DNA of 64,000 bases, taken from contig CM046331.1 of assembly GCA_025403435.1 (NCBI GenBank), forward strand, positions 32,211,893 through 32,275,892. Direction: 5' to 3'. Source of the stretch: Artocarpus heterophyllus (Eukaryota > Streptophyta > Magnoliopsida > Rosales > Moraceae). The stretch's first letter is position 1. Every line of letters begins with the position of its first letter. The notes under the pieces are model-generated. The model was not told the origin of the DNA and did not search any database. It worked only from the letters and a program-made list of their open reading frames with translations. Below are positions 46,360 to 57,236 of this stretch, piece after piece. The translations under genes and the position numbers were made by a program.

Positions 46360-46480
46360 TAATTTGGGCCACTCTTTTCTTTTCAAACTTTCTCGTAAAG
46401 TTTGATATTTGTTGCTTTTAGTAGTCACTTTTTTATGATGGAAGTTCATCTACCACAAAACTGTCAATTGGCAAACATAA
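46360..46480 (-). pseudogene. relic of subtilase intron 5
   Basis: The order ggccactcttttcttttcaa, actttc.cgtaaagtttgat, gttcatctaccac and attggcaaac matches 61715-61850, which lies in the intron between exons 5 and 6 of the subtilase gene. No exon is recognisable beside it. Confidence 0.55.
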
Positions 46481-47054
46481 GAAAACGCAATTTTTCTAAT
46501 AGAAACCCCAAAAAAACTGCCCATGGGTAGATATTTATCTTGCAGGCATAAGATCTATAACAAAAATAATTTTGACTAGATCAAACGATTTTAAGATACA
46601 TTACAAGTGAAGGTTCCTATTAAAAAAATTCAAATAAGGAGATAAAAAGTAACACCAGTGACAGGAAATAACTCAAACAAGAAAACTGTTCCTTCTGTAG
46701 TCGAGATAGGAATGGTTGAAACATAAAAGCAAGAAGCAAGACAGAGAAAACGAAACTAAAGGCCAATACCCATTAGCACCAGAAACTAAAGTGAGCAAAA
46801 CTCACAGAAGCTAATAAACTAATATATCATATATTACTATATATTTGACAATTAATAGCATCATGCCACAACACACATGTCTATGCTTATGTCACATCAT
46901 TCCTCCGCACATTTTTCGCTCTCTCTTGAATTCTCATATTTTCTTTTCTTTTTTCTTTTGTTAATTTTTTATAATCGACGTGGATAATAAAGTTGTTTGC
47001 TTTTACTACCTTTCTTTTAGTAAATAAATAAATATACGTTGCATTATAGTTGTT

Positions 47055-47220
47055 GTAAACATAGGTATTTGAAAGAGCAGTTGAAACTATAGAGTTAAAA
47101 CTACACATTATAGCATGTGAGAGCTTTACATTATAACAAACTTTAACTTTACATCTTAGTATATAAGAGTTTTATATTATTAAAGTTAAAACTATATAAT
47201 TGAAACTACTCTTTCTAACG
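47055..47220. mobile_element. MITE family 2 copy inside duplicate A
   Basis: Contains attatagcatgtgagagctt and further ctttaca/tatagt words. The same insertion is shared by copy B (54378-54540), so it predates the duplication. Confidence 0.55.
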
Positions 47221-48084
47221 TCACATGTTGCAACTCTTAGTAGCTTGGTTGTTTGTTACCCCTACCCAACAGACTTTCGTTTTCTTGTCAAAGATTGTTC
47301 TTTTGCTTTTAAAAGCAAATCATAAAAGCTGGATTCTTAGAAGCTTTGATAAGATCGCTCTCCCCCAAAACCAACTTTTGTTTCTTTTCAATTATTGGAC
47401 CTTGGAATTCTTATTATTTTAGGATGAGAAAAATTGGATTATTTGTTGAATGGACATTATTGTAGTCCTCCCTTAAATGATGATGCGTATGTCTATTTGG
47501 TCAGTAAATTAGTTATACTCTGTTAGGATACAGTCTTTTGCACTAAGATACAAAAAAATATCCCACCGGTTGTGTTACGTTAAACTGTCAACTTCTTTAG
47601 CTTCTAATTAAGTAGTGATGTTATTTAACGGTTTAAAACAGCTCAATATCAATGCACAAGATCTTAAGAAAATCACAAAAATATTACTAATTTGAGCCAC
47701 ACTCTTACATTTAAAAATTTTCCACGGATGCATCATTAATTTTCGACAAAATTATTCTCCGGAAGTCTCAAGTGTCTTGATCTCTTTATCGCCTCAATCA
47801 TAGCGATATGTGTTCAACCAAATTTGCATCTAGGGTAAGTTTTAGTCATTTTAAAAAGTATAAGGTGTAAGATTTTGCTTTCTAGAAACAGATGTAAATG
47901 TGCAAAAAGGTACTTTAATTTCTAATTGAAATAAAATGTTAATTTAGGTCATATCAGTTAGAGTTGGTACTTCTTTTAAAACGAATTATTCATACATATT
48001 AGTTTAAATTTGTTACGGGGTGAGTTTGTTTTCATTAAAAGACCATCTAGAAATCCGAACCCCTTTAAGATCAAGCGTCTAAGC

Positions 48085-48260
48085 AAGTAGCCAATATAGG
48101 CCGAGTACTAAGTGGCCAAATAGGTGAGTACCAACTTGCTGAATAGGCCGAATACCAACCGGCGAAATACACTGAGTGCCAAAGGGCCAAGCACCACGTC
48201 GCTAAATAGGCCAACTACTGAATAACTGACTAGGTTGAGTGCTAAGTGGTTGACCAAGAT
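48085..48260. repeat. degenerate ~24-bp tandem array (GGCCGAGTACTAAGTGGCC)
   Basis: Seven or so units such as aataggccgaataccaaccg and aaataggccaactactgaat. The same array is in copy B (55415-55580). Downstream text (ttgacttgagtatcaaagtg) resembles the end of Tat/Athila-type Gypsy LTRs, suggesting an LTR relic. Confidence 0.65.
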
Positions 48261-49910
48261 TTGAGCCGACATTTACTTTTAGGAAACATCTTACGTCTAG
48301 GATCCAAGAACTCTGTACAACTGTATACCTAGGTCACAAGCCAAACCCAGTCCACATTAAGATTCAAACTAAACTCTACAAATAGAAACATTAAATCTAC
48401 CTTTAACTCTGCCATAAAGGTAATGAATACTCTTCTCATGCCGACTCTACCTCTCATCTTGCTCCTAGTCAGTTTGTTGACTTGAGTATCAAAGTGCCCT
48501 TAATAGATGCCAAACTGGTGCTCCCTTACTCTAAGGCTTTCTCTCCTTTGCAGATCTGATCAGATTAGATAAAGCCCCTCTCTGTGAAGTACATGGACCA
48601 TCAAAGACTAGAACATGCATACTGGGTTACATGTGGCAATAACCTTCTTCATGGGTCTTGAACAGCGTTGAGAAAAGATTTCTTATGGGCCATGAACCAA
48701 AGCCCAGGTTGGTTTATTCTCCTTATCAGGGGGTGTTGATATTAGATGTCTTGAACTGAGCGGTGCTCCTAAAATATAAATAAAACATATCAAATGTTAG
48801 TGTAGTTCTCATTTTAACATTTTATCCCGAGTTCCGAACATAAATACACATGGTTTGCCATCCTATAAAAAAGGTGTCTACATAGTTCTCGCTCTTAAGA
48901 CATGTCTCTTGTGCCCATCATAGTAACGCTTCTACGAAGTGTTGTAATAAATTCTCTTAGTAAGTTTGTTGGCATGATACAAATCTTGATATTTACCTAT
49001 AGATTGATGAATTGAGATTATCTGATCAATTTTTGGTTTTCAAAATTGCGTTTGACTAATTATATGTTGTCACATTTTTTAATAAACTCAAACAATAAAA
49101 CATAAGAAAATTAGTTAAAAAATATTCAAATCTTTCAAATGACTACCTTTAAAAAAAAATCTTTTAAATCACATGAGACACCATTTTGAGTCGAGACATA
49201 GAAATTAGATAAAAGATTTGAGTACTAGGTGCACCGGTTGATAGAATGACAAGAAATAGGGTGTCTATAAGAAATGGACGGCCCACTCTTTCTCCATCAA
49301 CAGTTTGGGCCTCAACTTCTTCTACAGGTGGATGTGAACATTGCTCGAGGAAAAGACTTTTTAGACAAACTAAATGGACGGCCAGATCTTTCTCTACCAA
49401 AAAACCCTACGACAGTGCTTGAGATCAACGGCCAGAAAAAGGGTTGGTCTTACCTATATAAGGACAAGTTATGGAGAGTAGAGGTCTAAAACAAAGTGGC
49501 ATCAGCCTCCTCTGTAAAGTCTGCAGAGAGGAGAGAGGAAGAAAATATGAAGAGGTTTTGGATTTTCCAAACACTTGTGGTGTGGGTGAATAGGAAAGAT
49601 AGAGTTTTTACTTGAAGAAGTTGAGAATTTTTATGGTCATAAACCAAGTAAAAAAGCCATCTTTCCCACTCCACCCATACCACAGGCTAAGGATTTGTTC
49701 CTCCCTCTCCTATAAGTTTATATATGTTATATGTATGGGATATGTATATATATTTGGTTTCATGTCCTTAATATTTTTTTTTGTCTAGTTTAGCTTCTGA
49801 TCTAAATTGTAGATTTGTATAAACATGTATATCTAGCTTTCTCTGCTGATATGTTTTGCTGGGCAGGTTCTGTTGGAAGATTTTGCCACAAATGGTTCAG
49901 ATCTTACTTT

Positions 49911-50747
49911 TGCTCCTTAAATCATTATATATTGGTACTTAAATCATTATTCCCTTCCCTTTTTCAGTTAATTAAGTGTAACAGAGGGGGCTAGTGGACT
50001 TGGTATGAAAGGCGAAGATCACAAGTAAGTTGTTTGTGTACTTAGTACATGTTAAGTCAATAATCTTCTCCAAACATTAATTTCCCAAATAAGTTAGTAA
50101 TCAATATAGAAAATCGCATCCTAACTACATTGACGAAAGATTACCCATCTCACACTTAGTCCATCACTCTTCATATTTGTAAAGAAAAGAAATACAAATA
50201 GTTTCAGAAGGGAAAAACGCAAGGAAGACAACAATCCACTGGATTATACAATGGAAAACAACAACAACCATGTTAACTTAAAAGAGAATAAAAACATTAG
50301 ATGTATGTTATACGGTGGATCTATGATTCTCAAATATTATTGGGAGTAGTAGAGAAAGCAGAAAAAAAATAAAAGAGAAATATAATAAAAACTTGATTTT
50401 CTTAAGCAAAACTTTTTACTCGATCAACATATGTTGAGAAACTTAAGAAACTTGTTTACATGCATGAAATCAAAATACTTATTAATAAACACATAACTGT
50501 TAGACTTTATTTGCATAAATACTTGTTTCTGTTCCCCTTTTCCCTCCTAATTTCCCCAGCAACATATAATTAAACACAGAATATGAAACTTATTAGCAAT
50601 ATATTAACAAAAGTTACAATATCGATCAGAGAAGCAACAAAAGCTACAATATCTTGACCTTATACTTTTCCATTAATTTGGATAGCACACACTAATTCCC
50701 AGACCATTATCCATATAATGGTCCGGGCAACGGCCTAATAAGGAAAG
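49911..50747. other. non-coding region in duplication unit 1
   Basis: No gene is seen. At 50702-50723 an inverted repeat (GACCATTAT, 4-base gap, ATAATGGTC) lies just past the stop of the minus-strand peptide gene, in its presumed 3' untranslated region. Confidence 0.5.
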
Positions 50748-50951
50748 TCAACCCCCACCATAATTCAGAATCACGGGATTACAATTAGGTTCAGCTCCAC
50801 AAGAGTCATCTTTATGGAATCTTCTTGTAACCAAAATGGCAGGCGCAGCAGAAGAAGAAGAAGTGCAGCCTATAATCACCATTAATATTATTAATATGAA
50901 AGCCATGTTAACGCTCAAAAACTTAATTACCTTCTTGTTACTATTCTCCAT
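50748..50951 (-). CDS. small secreted cysteine-containing peptide candidate (67 aa)
   Basis: The frame starts at a genuine ATG (50949-50951) after a GA-rich leader on the minus strand (agagagagatctagagagag, upstream). It has a polar N-terminus (MENSNKKVIKF), a hydrophobic core (MAFILIILMVIIGC) followed by a Ser/Ala cleavage-like stretch (TSSSSAAPA), and a short mature part with two Cys (SCGAEPNCNPVILNYGGG, end of protein). The layout is that of a secreted signalling or defence peptide precursor. I do not recognise the family. It lies between duplicate A and the subtilase pseudogene, and I saw no counterpart in the second unit. Expression evidence would decide whether it is real. Confidence 0.5.
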   Translation of the reverse strand: MENSNKKVIKFLSVNMAFILIILMVIIGCTSSSSAAPAILVTRRFHKDDSCGAEPNCNPVILNYGGG

Positions 50952-51570
50952 CGCCCCTCTCTTTCTCTTTCTCTCTCTAGATCTCTCTTTTGCACTAACT
51001 GCTTATTGTTGGTATATTTCTGTTATGTTTAGGTGTGGCTTACCTCCTGCAATACGTCCGGCCCCTTTTGGTATAGCAGGCTGTCCGTTTTGGGAATGAA
51101 AAAATATAACTTAACTAAAATATACTGTCCCTTTAGTTCATATGTTGGGTTAGAAATTCAAATTTTTGTGAGGAAAAAGAAACTATAAAAAAAAAAGATT
51201 TGAGTTATGGTCAAACCTAATAAACAAACGGGACATTGGTTGTTGGACCAAAAACATTAATTGCATAATGGCGGCTTTTTGTTATATATATATATATATA
51301 TTGAAGAAAGAGATAGATTGAAGAAAGAAAATATAGAAGATCATATATGCAGAAATTAATAGAAAAGAGAAAATCAAGAAGAGAAAGAGATCCACACAAG
51401 ATAGAAATAGAGAAGAACAAAAACTTGTTATTTTAACAGTTAAGATCAAATCTAAAAGAAAAGTGTGCTGAACTGTCAGAATTTGACACAGATCTGTCCG
51501 TAAAAAACAGAATCGCACTCGTAGAATTTCAAAAAAAAAAAAAAAAAAGATAAAAAGAAAAATACACTTA
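50952..51570. other. 5' region of the peptide candidate and non-coding DNA
   Basis: Contains the CT-rich stretch that forms the GA leader of the minus-strand peptide gene, a TA microsatellite (51282-51300) and a poly-A run (51530-51548). The exons 5-11 expected for the subtilase copy are absent from here. Confidence 0.5.
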
Positions 51571-51571
51571 C

Positions 51572-52300
51572 CGGCATCAATGTTTCCGATGATTGTATCT
51601 TCACCATACTACGCCTGCTTCCAAATCGAGTGTGAAGGAATGGCTCCATTTCTTTGTAGCCTAGGAAAATCCCATGAACGCGTCGTTTGTAGTTTCAACC
51701 CGTTATTTAAGAAGACCGATACGACATTTGGATGCTCTGCAGGTGGACATACAACGCCATAGTTAGATATCAGAGACAGAGGATATAGAGAAGCAGAGAA
51801 AAACAGAGAACATCATAAAATGCTGTATGAAAAATGAGTGTTGCATACTTGCACTCTCTGCAGCTTCTTTGTGTAGAGGACTGCTGCGAAGCCGTTAATG
51901 TGTCTAGTTTATGAGTAGAAGATAGCATCTCTAGCCTTCTCATCGCTGCGCTAGAAAATCAAAATAGACCTCCACAGTATAAGAGGAAAACAGAGAAAAT
52001 GGAGAAACATATAATGAGTTGAAGTTATTTCCTTCCCAAGTATGATCCAAGGAGAGTATAATGTGAGCTAGTCACACTATCAAGATCCACCGACGAAGGG
52101 TTTGGACCTTGTGAATGTGCTCCCATGTACACAGTATAAGGCTGCAGCAACAGAAGAATATCAAGGCCATAAATGTTCAAAGTGTAAAATTCATGAAGAG
52201 GGAAGAAAGAGGAGTTACGCTTGCCTGTTGAGCACCCACCGATAAAGATTTCAGCGGACAGAGAACAAAAAACGATAGAAGAAATGGAAAATTGGCACAA
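51572..52300 (-). pseudogene. truncated subtilase pseudogene (exons 1-4 only)
   Basis: Homologous to the intact subtilase at 57.9-64 kb. Pieces: signal-peptide exon with ATG 52298-52300; exon 2 at 52032-52141 (PYTVYMGAHSQG), same 110-bp length as the intact gene; exon 3 at 51849-51945, 97 bp against 98, so shifted by one base; exon 4 at 51572-51736, 165 bp as in the intact gene, ending GNIDAG where the active gene has GNLDTG. Lesions: the exon 2 donor GT is GA (52030-52031), TAA in exon 3 (51909-51911) and TAG in exon 4 (51609-51611). Nothing of exons 5-11 follows, so the His, Asn and Ser of the active site are gone. It is a dead partial duplicate. Confidence 0.93.
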
Positions 52301-52310
52301 TATGAATTCA

Positions 52311-52667
52311 TAGTTCTGCTTTGAAGCATCTCTTTACTCAACTTTAATCAGAGGATAACTTTTATTTGGCGGAATATGCTTTAACTGCTAAAATTTTGCA
52401 GCAACATAATGGTCATATATCATGTCTAAGCATTTCCCTTTTCTTTTTGTTTTCTCAGGTCCAGCGCTACTTTTTTTCATCATGTGGTCAAAAAACAATT
52501 ATGGTAATGTTTCCCTTTTAACATCTTTATTAGAGTATGACAACTCGAATTCTATTTGGTTCGGTCTGAAAAGTTCTTAGTGCGATGTTTTTACTGTAAA
52601 ATTATAATTATAGGAATTTTTTAGAGTTTGTAGTGGTAGTGGAGGGATCCAGCTGATAGGTTCGATC
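52311..52667. other. upstream region of the subtilase pseudogene
   Basis: Probably the former promoter region of the duplicate. Near 52630-52665 a tRNA-like box (ggttcgatccc) occurs without a full tRNA fold that I can see. Confidence 0.4.
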
Positions 52668-53066
52668 CCATAGAAACATTAGTTGATTGCAAAAACTTAT
52701 TAAAACTTATCTTATTTTTTTAACATGCCAGTGTTTCACCTCTTGTGTAAAATACAAACTAATTTAGCCATAGAAACAATAGACTTGAAAAAACTTGTTA
52801 AAACTTATCTTTTATTTAAGCGCGTCACGTTTCACTTCTTACATGAGACACACATTAATTTATCTATAGAATTAATAGTGAATTGAAAAAAACTCGTTAA
52901 AAATCATGGCTTGTTTTTTAAGCATTTTACTGTTTTAGTTTTTGAGTTAAAAAAACACTAATTTACCATGTAAATAACAATGAAATAACAAACAAGTTAA
53001 AAATCATGGCTCATTTTAAAGCACGTCACCGCTTTACTTCTTGAGTGAAAAACACACTAATTTAAC
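52668..53066. repeat. four degenerate tandem copies of a ~100-bp unit
   Basis: Each unit has ttgaaaaaacttgttaaaa (or close), atggct/cttatct, a gcacgtcac-like word, tttcacttctt and acacactaattta. Units start near 52668, 52772, 52876 and 52976. Divergence between units is moderate, so the array is not recent. Confidence 0.75.
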
Positions 53067-53109
53067 AAAAGTTTGTGATAAGGTACAAACTTATTGTGTT
53101 AGGTTATGC

Positions 53110-53110
<1 letters not shown>

Positions 53111-53147
<37 letters not shown>
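53111..53147. repeat. (AT)n microsatellite
   Basis: About 18 uninterrupted AT/TA units between the tandem array and the following non-coding DNA. Confidence 0.95.
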
Positions 53148-53151
<4 letters not shown>

Positions 53152-53411
53152 TTGATTCCTTCTTTTATACCAATTTTTGAGGTATAATAGATTTGCTTTT
53201 CCTTTGCTCGTGGTTTTTTCCGTCTAAGGTTGTCTATGTAAATCTGTGTATTCTTTGTTTTTCATTTCCTACTATTTATTTTCGTTTATTTTCCAACATT
53301 CTTAGTTCTAATCTCATGATTTGAAAAGTACACAAAAGGGAACTCATGTTTTGGACATGGATAGTTTTTCAGTGGAAATGTCTATCATGTCAAGAGTAAA
53401 TACAATTATTA

Positions 53412-53574
53412 GGGTGTTTGGAAAGATGGTGAGAACCACTTTTACTGTAGCATGTGAAAGTTTTATACTATTGCATATTTTTTTATTGTTACTGTAGAAT
53501 ATAAGAGCTTTATACTGTTCATAACTGCGATTGTGGTGGAAACTGAGTGGTTCCCACCACTGCCAAACACCCCC
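53412..53574. mobile_element. MITE family 2, best-preserved copy
   Basis: About 163 bp, GGGTGTTTGG at the left and CCAAACACCCC at the right. The inverted repeat extends through a GGTGAGAACCAC / GTGGTTCCCACC pair. The interior holds actgtagcatgtgaaagttt. No certain target duplication. Confidence 0.75.
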
Positions 53575-53636
53575 TATGTTGTCAACTTGGAAACTTTTGG
53601 TACCAGGTTAGAGAACTAAAAAGATTGTTTAACAGA

Positions 53637-53770
53637 AGAGTTTCAATTCTAAAGTTTGAATCGCACATTTTACTATATGAGAGTTTTATACTATAATATG
53701 TTTTTGTTTTACACTGAAGCATATAAAAGCTTTAAACTGATTACAGCTAGAGTTTAAACCACTTTTCTAT
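53637..53770. mobile_element. MITE family 2, degenerate copy
   Basis: Contains ttttatactataatatg and tacactgaagcatataaaag, flanked by gagtttcaattct and agagtttaaaccac. Close to the preserved copy but more decayed. Confidence 0.5.
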
Positions 53771-54260
53771 AAACCCAAAAATATTTAGATGGGGACGCAT
53801 CATTCCTGTACCAAGTTTTGATGATGTATAGCACTAAGTAGGTCATTTTGAGTCGGACATTTTTTTCTTCAAACAAAACTTTTTTCCTTTTTTTTCTTCC
53901 AACAATATGCGTTAGTCTTACGATTCCAACTCAAAAAGTTGATCTCGTTAAGGGGAGTGGCTAAAGCTTTTAAACATGTGTAGTAATATTCTGCCCCCCG
54001 TCTAGGCCCTTCTCAATCTCTTTCTTGCTCCATACATAAAAGAGCTTTCTATGGTAGAGTTACTCTACCAGAGTATATGTTTCTTAATTTCTGACCAAAA
54101 TCGCACCAGAAAATAAAAAGTGAGCAAAACCTCATAGAAGCTAATAAACTAATATATCATATTTGACAATTAATGGCATCATGCCACAACACACATGTCT
54201 ATGCTTATGTCACATCATCCCTCCATGCATTTTTCGCTCTCTCTTGAATTCTCACATTTG

Positions 54261-54293
<33 letters not shown>

Positions 54294-54377
54294 CAATGTG
54301 GATAATAAAGTTGTTTCCTTTTACTACCTTTCTTTTAATAAATAAATTAATAAATATATGTTGCATTATAGTTGTTG

Positions 54378-54540
54378 TATACGTGGTATTTGAAAGAGTG
54401 GTTGAAACTATGTAGTTAAAACTATACATTGTAGCATGTAAGAGCTTTATGTTATGACAAATTTTAGTTTTACACTGTAACACGTGAAAGTTTTATATTA
54501 TCCCGATGAAGATTATGTAGTTAAAACCATCCTTTTAAAC
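54378..54540. mobile_element. MITE family 2 copy inside duplicate B
   Basis: Shared with duplicate A. Contains acattgtagcatgtaagagc and acactgtaacacgtgaaagt. Confidence 0.55.
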
Positions 54541-55414
54541 ACCACATATTGCAACTCCTACTAGCTTGATTGTTTTTTACCCGTACCCAACAGACTTTCG
54601 TTTTCTTGTCGAAGATTGTTCTTTTGCTTTTAAAAGCATACCATAAAAGCTGGATTCTTAGAAGCTTTGATAAGATCACTCTTCCCCAAAACCAACTTTT
54701 GTTTCTTTTCAATGATTGGACCATGGAATTCTTATTATTTTAGGATCAGAAAGATTGGATTATTTGTTGAATGGATATTATTATAGTCCTCCCTTAATGA
54801 TTATGTGTATGTCTATTTGGTCAGTAAATTAGTAGTACTCTGTTAGGATACAGTCTTTTGCACTAAGATACAAAAAAATATCCCACTGGTTGTGTTGCGT
54901 TAAACTGTCAACTTCTTTAGCTTCTAATTAAGTAGTGATGTTATTTAACGGTTTAAAACAGCTCAATATCAACGCACAAGATCTTAAAAAAATCACAAAA
55001 ATATTACTAATTTGAGCCACACTCTTATATTTAAATATTTTCCACGGATGCATCATTAATTTTCGACAAAATTACTCTCCAGAAGTCTAGAGTGTCTTGA
55101 TCTCTTTATCGCCTCAATCATAGCGATATGTGTTCAACCAAATTTGCATCTAGGGTAAGTTTTAGTCATTTTAAAAAGTATAAGGTGTAAGATTTTGCTT
55201 TCTAGAAACAGATGTAAATGTGTAAAAAGGTACTTTAATTTCTAATTTAAATAGAATGTTAATTTAGGTCATATCAGTTAGAGTTGGCACTTCTTTTAAA
55301 ACCAATTATTCATACATATTAGTTTAAATTTGTTATGGGGTGAATTTGTTTTTATTGGAAGACCATCTAGAAATCCAAACCCCTTTAAGATTAAGCGTCC
55401 AACCAAATAGCCAA

Positions 55415-55580
55415 TATCGGCCGAGTACTAAGCGGCCAAATAGGCTGAGTACCAACTGGCCGAATAGGCCGAATATGAAGTGGCTAAATAGGCTGAGTGC
55501 CAAAGGGCCGAGCACCAAGTCGCCAAATAGGCCAAGTATTAAATGACTGACTAGGTTGAGTGCGAAATGATTGACCAAGA
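55415..55580. repeat. degenerate ~24-bp tandem array, copy B
   Basis: Units such as ggccgagtactaagcggcc and aaataggctgagtgccaaag. The array keeps a frame open on both strands (55333-55593 minus, 55340-55546 plus), which explains the periodic Leu/Phe/Gly or Pro/Asn/Arg text there. These are not genes. Confidence 0.65.
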
Positions 55581-57236
55581 TTCGAGCCAACACTCACCTT
55601 TAGGGAACATCCTACGTCTGGGATCCAAGAACTCCGTACAACTGTATACTTAGGTCACCAGCCAAACCCAATCCACATTAAGATTCAAACTAAACTCTAC
55701 AAATAAAAACATGAAATCTACCTTTAACTCTACCATAAAGGTAATGAGTACTATTGTCATGCCTACTCTACCTCTCATCTTGCTCCCAGTCAGTTTGTTG
55801 ACTTGAGCATCAAAGTGCCCTTAATAGACATCAAACTAGTGCTCTCTCACTCTGAGGCCTTTTCTCCTTTGCAAATCTGATCAGACTAGACGAAACCATG
55901 TAGAAAAAGAAGTCCAACCACCGTCTGCCCCCATGCGTTCCTAGTGTTGTGCCGCTTTCAGCCAGCAAGATAGTATATTCGAATGCCAATTTTCAAAAAG
56001 CAGTATTCTTTATCACGTACCATGGAAAGTTTCTCTGTCTGTGAAGTGCATGGACCATCAAACACTAGAACATGCATACTGGGTTACATGTGGCAATAAT
56101 CTTCTTCAAAGGTCTTGAGCAGAGCTGAGACAAGAATTCTTATGGGCTATGAACCAAAGCCCAGGTTGGTTTATTCTCTTTATTAGGGGATGTTGTTATT
56201 AGATGTCTTGAACAGAGCGGTGCCCCTCAAATATAAATAAAACACATGAAATGTTAGTGTAGTTCTCATTTTTAGCATTTTATCCCGGGTTCCGAACATA
56301 AATACGCATGGTTTGCCATCCTATAAAAAAGGTATCTACAGAGTTCTTGCTCTTAAGACATGTGTCTTTTGCCCATCGTAGTAACGCTTCTACAAAGTTT
56401 TGTAATAAATTCTCTTGGTAAAACTCAAACAATAAAACATAAAAAAATTAGTTAAAAAGTGACTACCTTTAAAAAAAATCTTTTAAATGATATAACATGC
56501 TTAGTTAGGCGCTATTTGAAGTTGAGACATAGAAATTAGATATAAGGTTTGAGCCTTAGCTGCATAGGTAGATAGAATGACAAGAGGTAGAGTTTCTATC
56601 GGAAATGGACGGCCCACTTTTTCTCCATCAACAATTTGGGCCTCAACTTGTTCTACACGGTGGATGTGAACATTGCTCCAGGAAAAGACTTTTTAGACAA
56701 ACTAAATGGACGGCCAGATCTTTCTCTACCAAAAAACCCTAGGACAGTGCTTGAGATCAACGGCCAGGAAAAGGGTTGGTCTTACATATATAGGAAAAGT
56801 TATGGAGAGTAGCGATCTAAAACAAAGTGGCATCAGCCTTCTTTGTAAAGTCTGCAGAGAGGAGAGAGGAAGAAAATATGAAGAGGGTTTTGGATTTTCC
56901 AAACGCTTGTGGTGTGGGTGAATAGGAAAGATAGAGTTTGTACTTGAAGAAGTTGAGAATTTTTATTGTCATAAACCAAGTAAAAAAGCCATCTTTCCTA
57001 CTCCACCCATACCACAGGCTAAGGATTTGTTCCTCCCTCTCCTATAAGTTTATATATGTTACATGTATATGTATATATATTTGGTTTCATGTTTTTAATA
57101 TTTTTTTTTTGTCTAGTTTGGCTTCTGATCTAAAAGTGTAGATTTGTATAAATATGTATATCTAGCTTTCTCTGCTGATATGTTTTGCAGGGCAGGTTCT
57201 GTTGGAAGATTTTGTCACAAATGGTGCAGATCTTGC

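Larger units (their letters stand above)
46776..49910. repeat. segmental direct repeat, copy A (3.1 kb)
   Basis: Collinear with 54103-57236 from gcaccagaaactaaagtgag to ggttctgttggaagatttt. Identity is high with several indels. Copy B carries about 140 bp near 55900-56030 absent here. Copy A carries about 170 bp near 48975-49145 absent in B. It includes a MITE family 2 copy (47055-47220), a degenerate array (48085-48260) and a TATA-like element (ctatataagg, about 49456). Confidence 0.9.
54103..57236. repeat. segmental direct repeat, copy B (3.1 kb)
   Basis: Second copy of 46776-49910, offset by about 7.3 kb. It contains the same MITE (54378-54540), the same degenerate array (55415-55580) and the same TATA-containing stretch (about 56787, altered to catatatagg). 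It lies downstream of the intact subtilase on the minus strand and so marks the second duplication unit. Confidence 0.9.

Noticed and set aside
52636..52670. Possible tRNA gene (ggttcgatccc box)
   Set aside because: Only a B-box-like word. I could not find acceptor and anticodon stems around it.
55333..55593. Leu/Phe/Gly-periodic minus frame and the opposite Asn/Pro/Arg frame as proteins
   Set aside because: Both are translations of the degenerate 24-bp array, whose period keeps frames open by chance.
46776..57236. The two 3.1-kb direct repeats as LTRs of one large retrotransposon
   Set aside because: No TG...CA ends, primer binding site or gag-pol frame lies between them. The interval holds a peptide candidate and subtilase exons, and the repeats sit beside the subtilase locus in each unit, which fits a segmental duplication.
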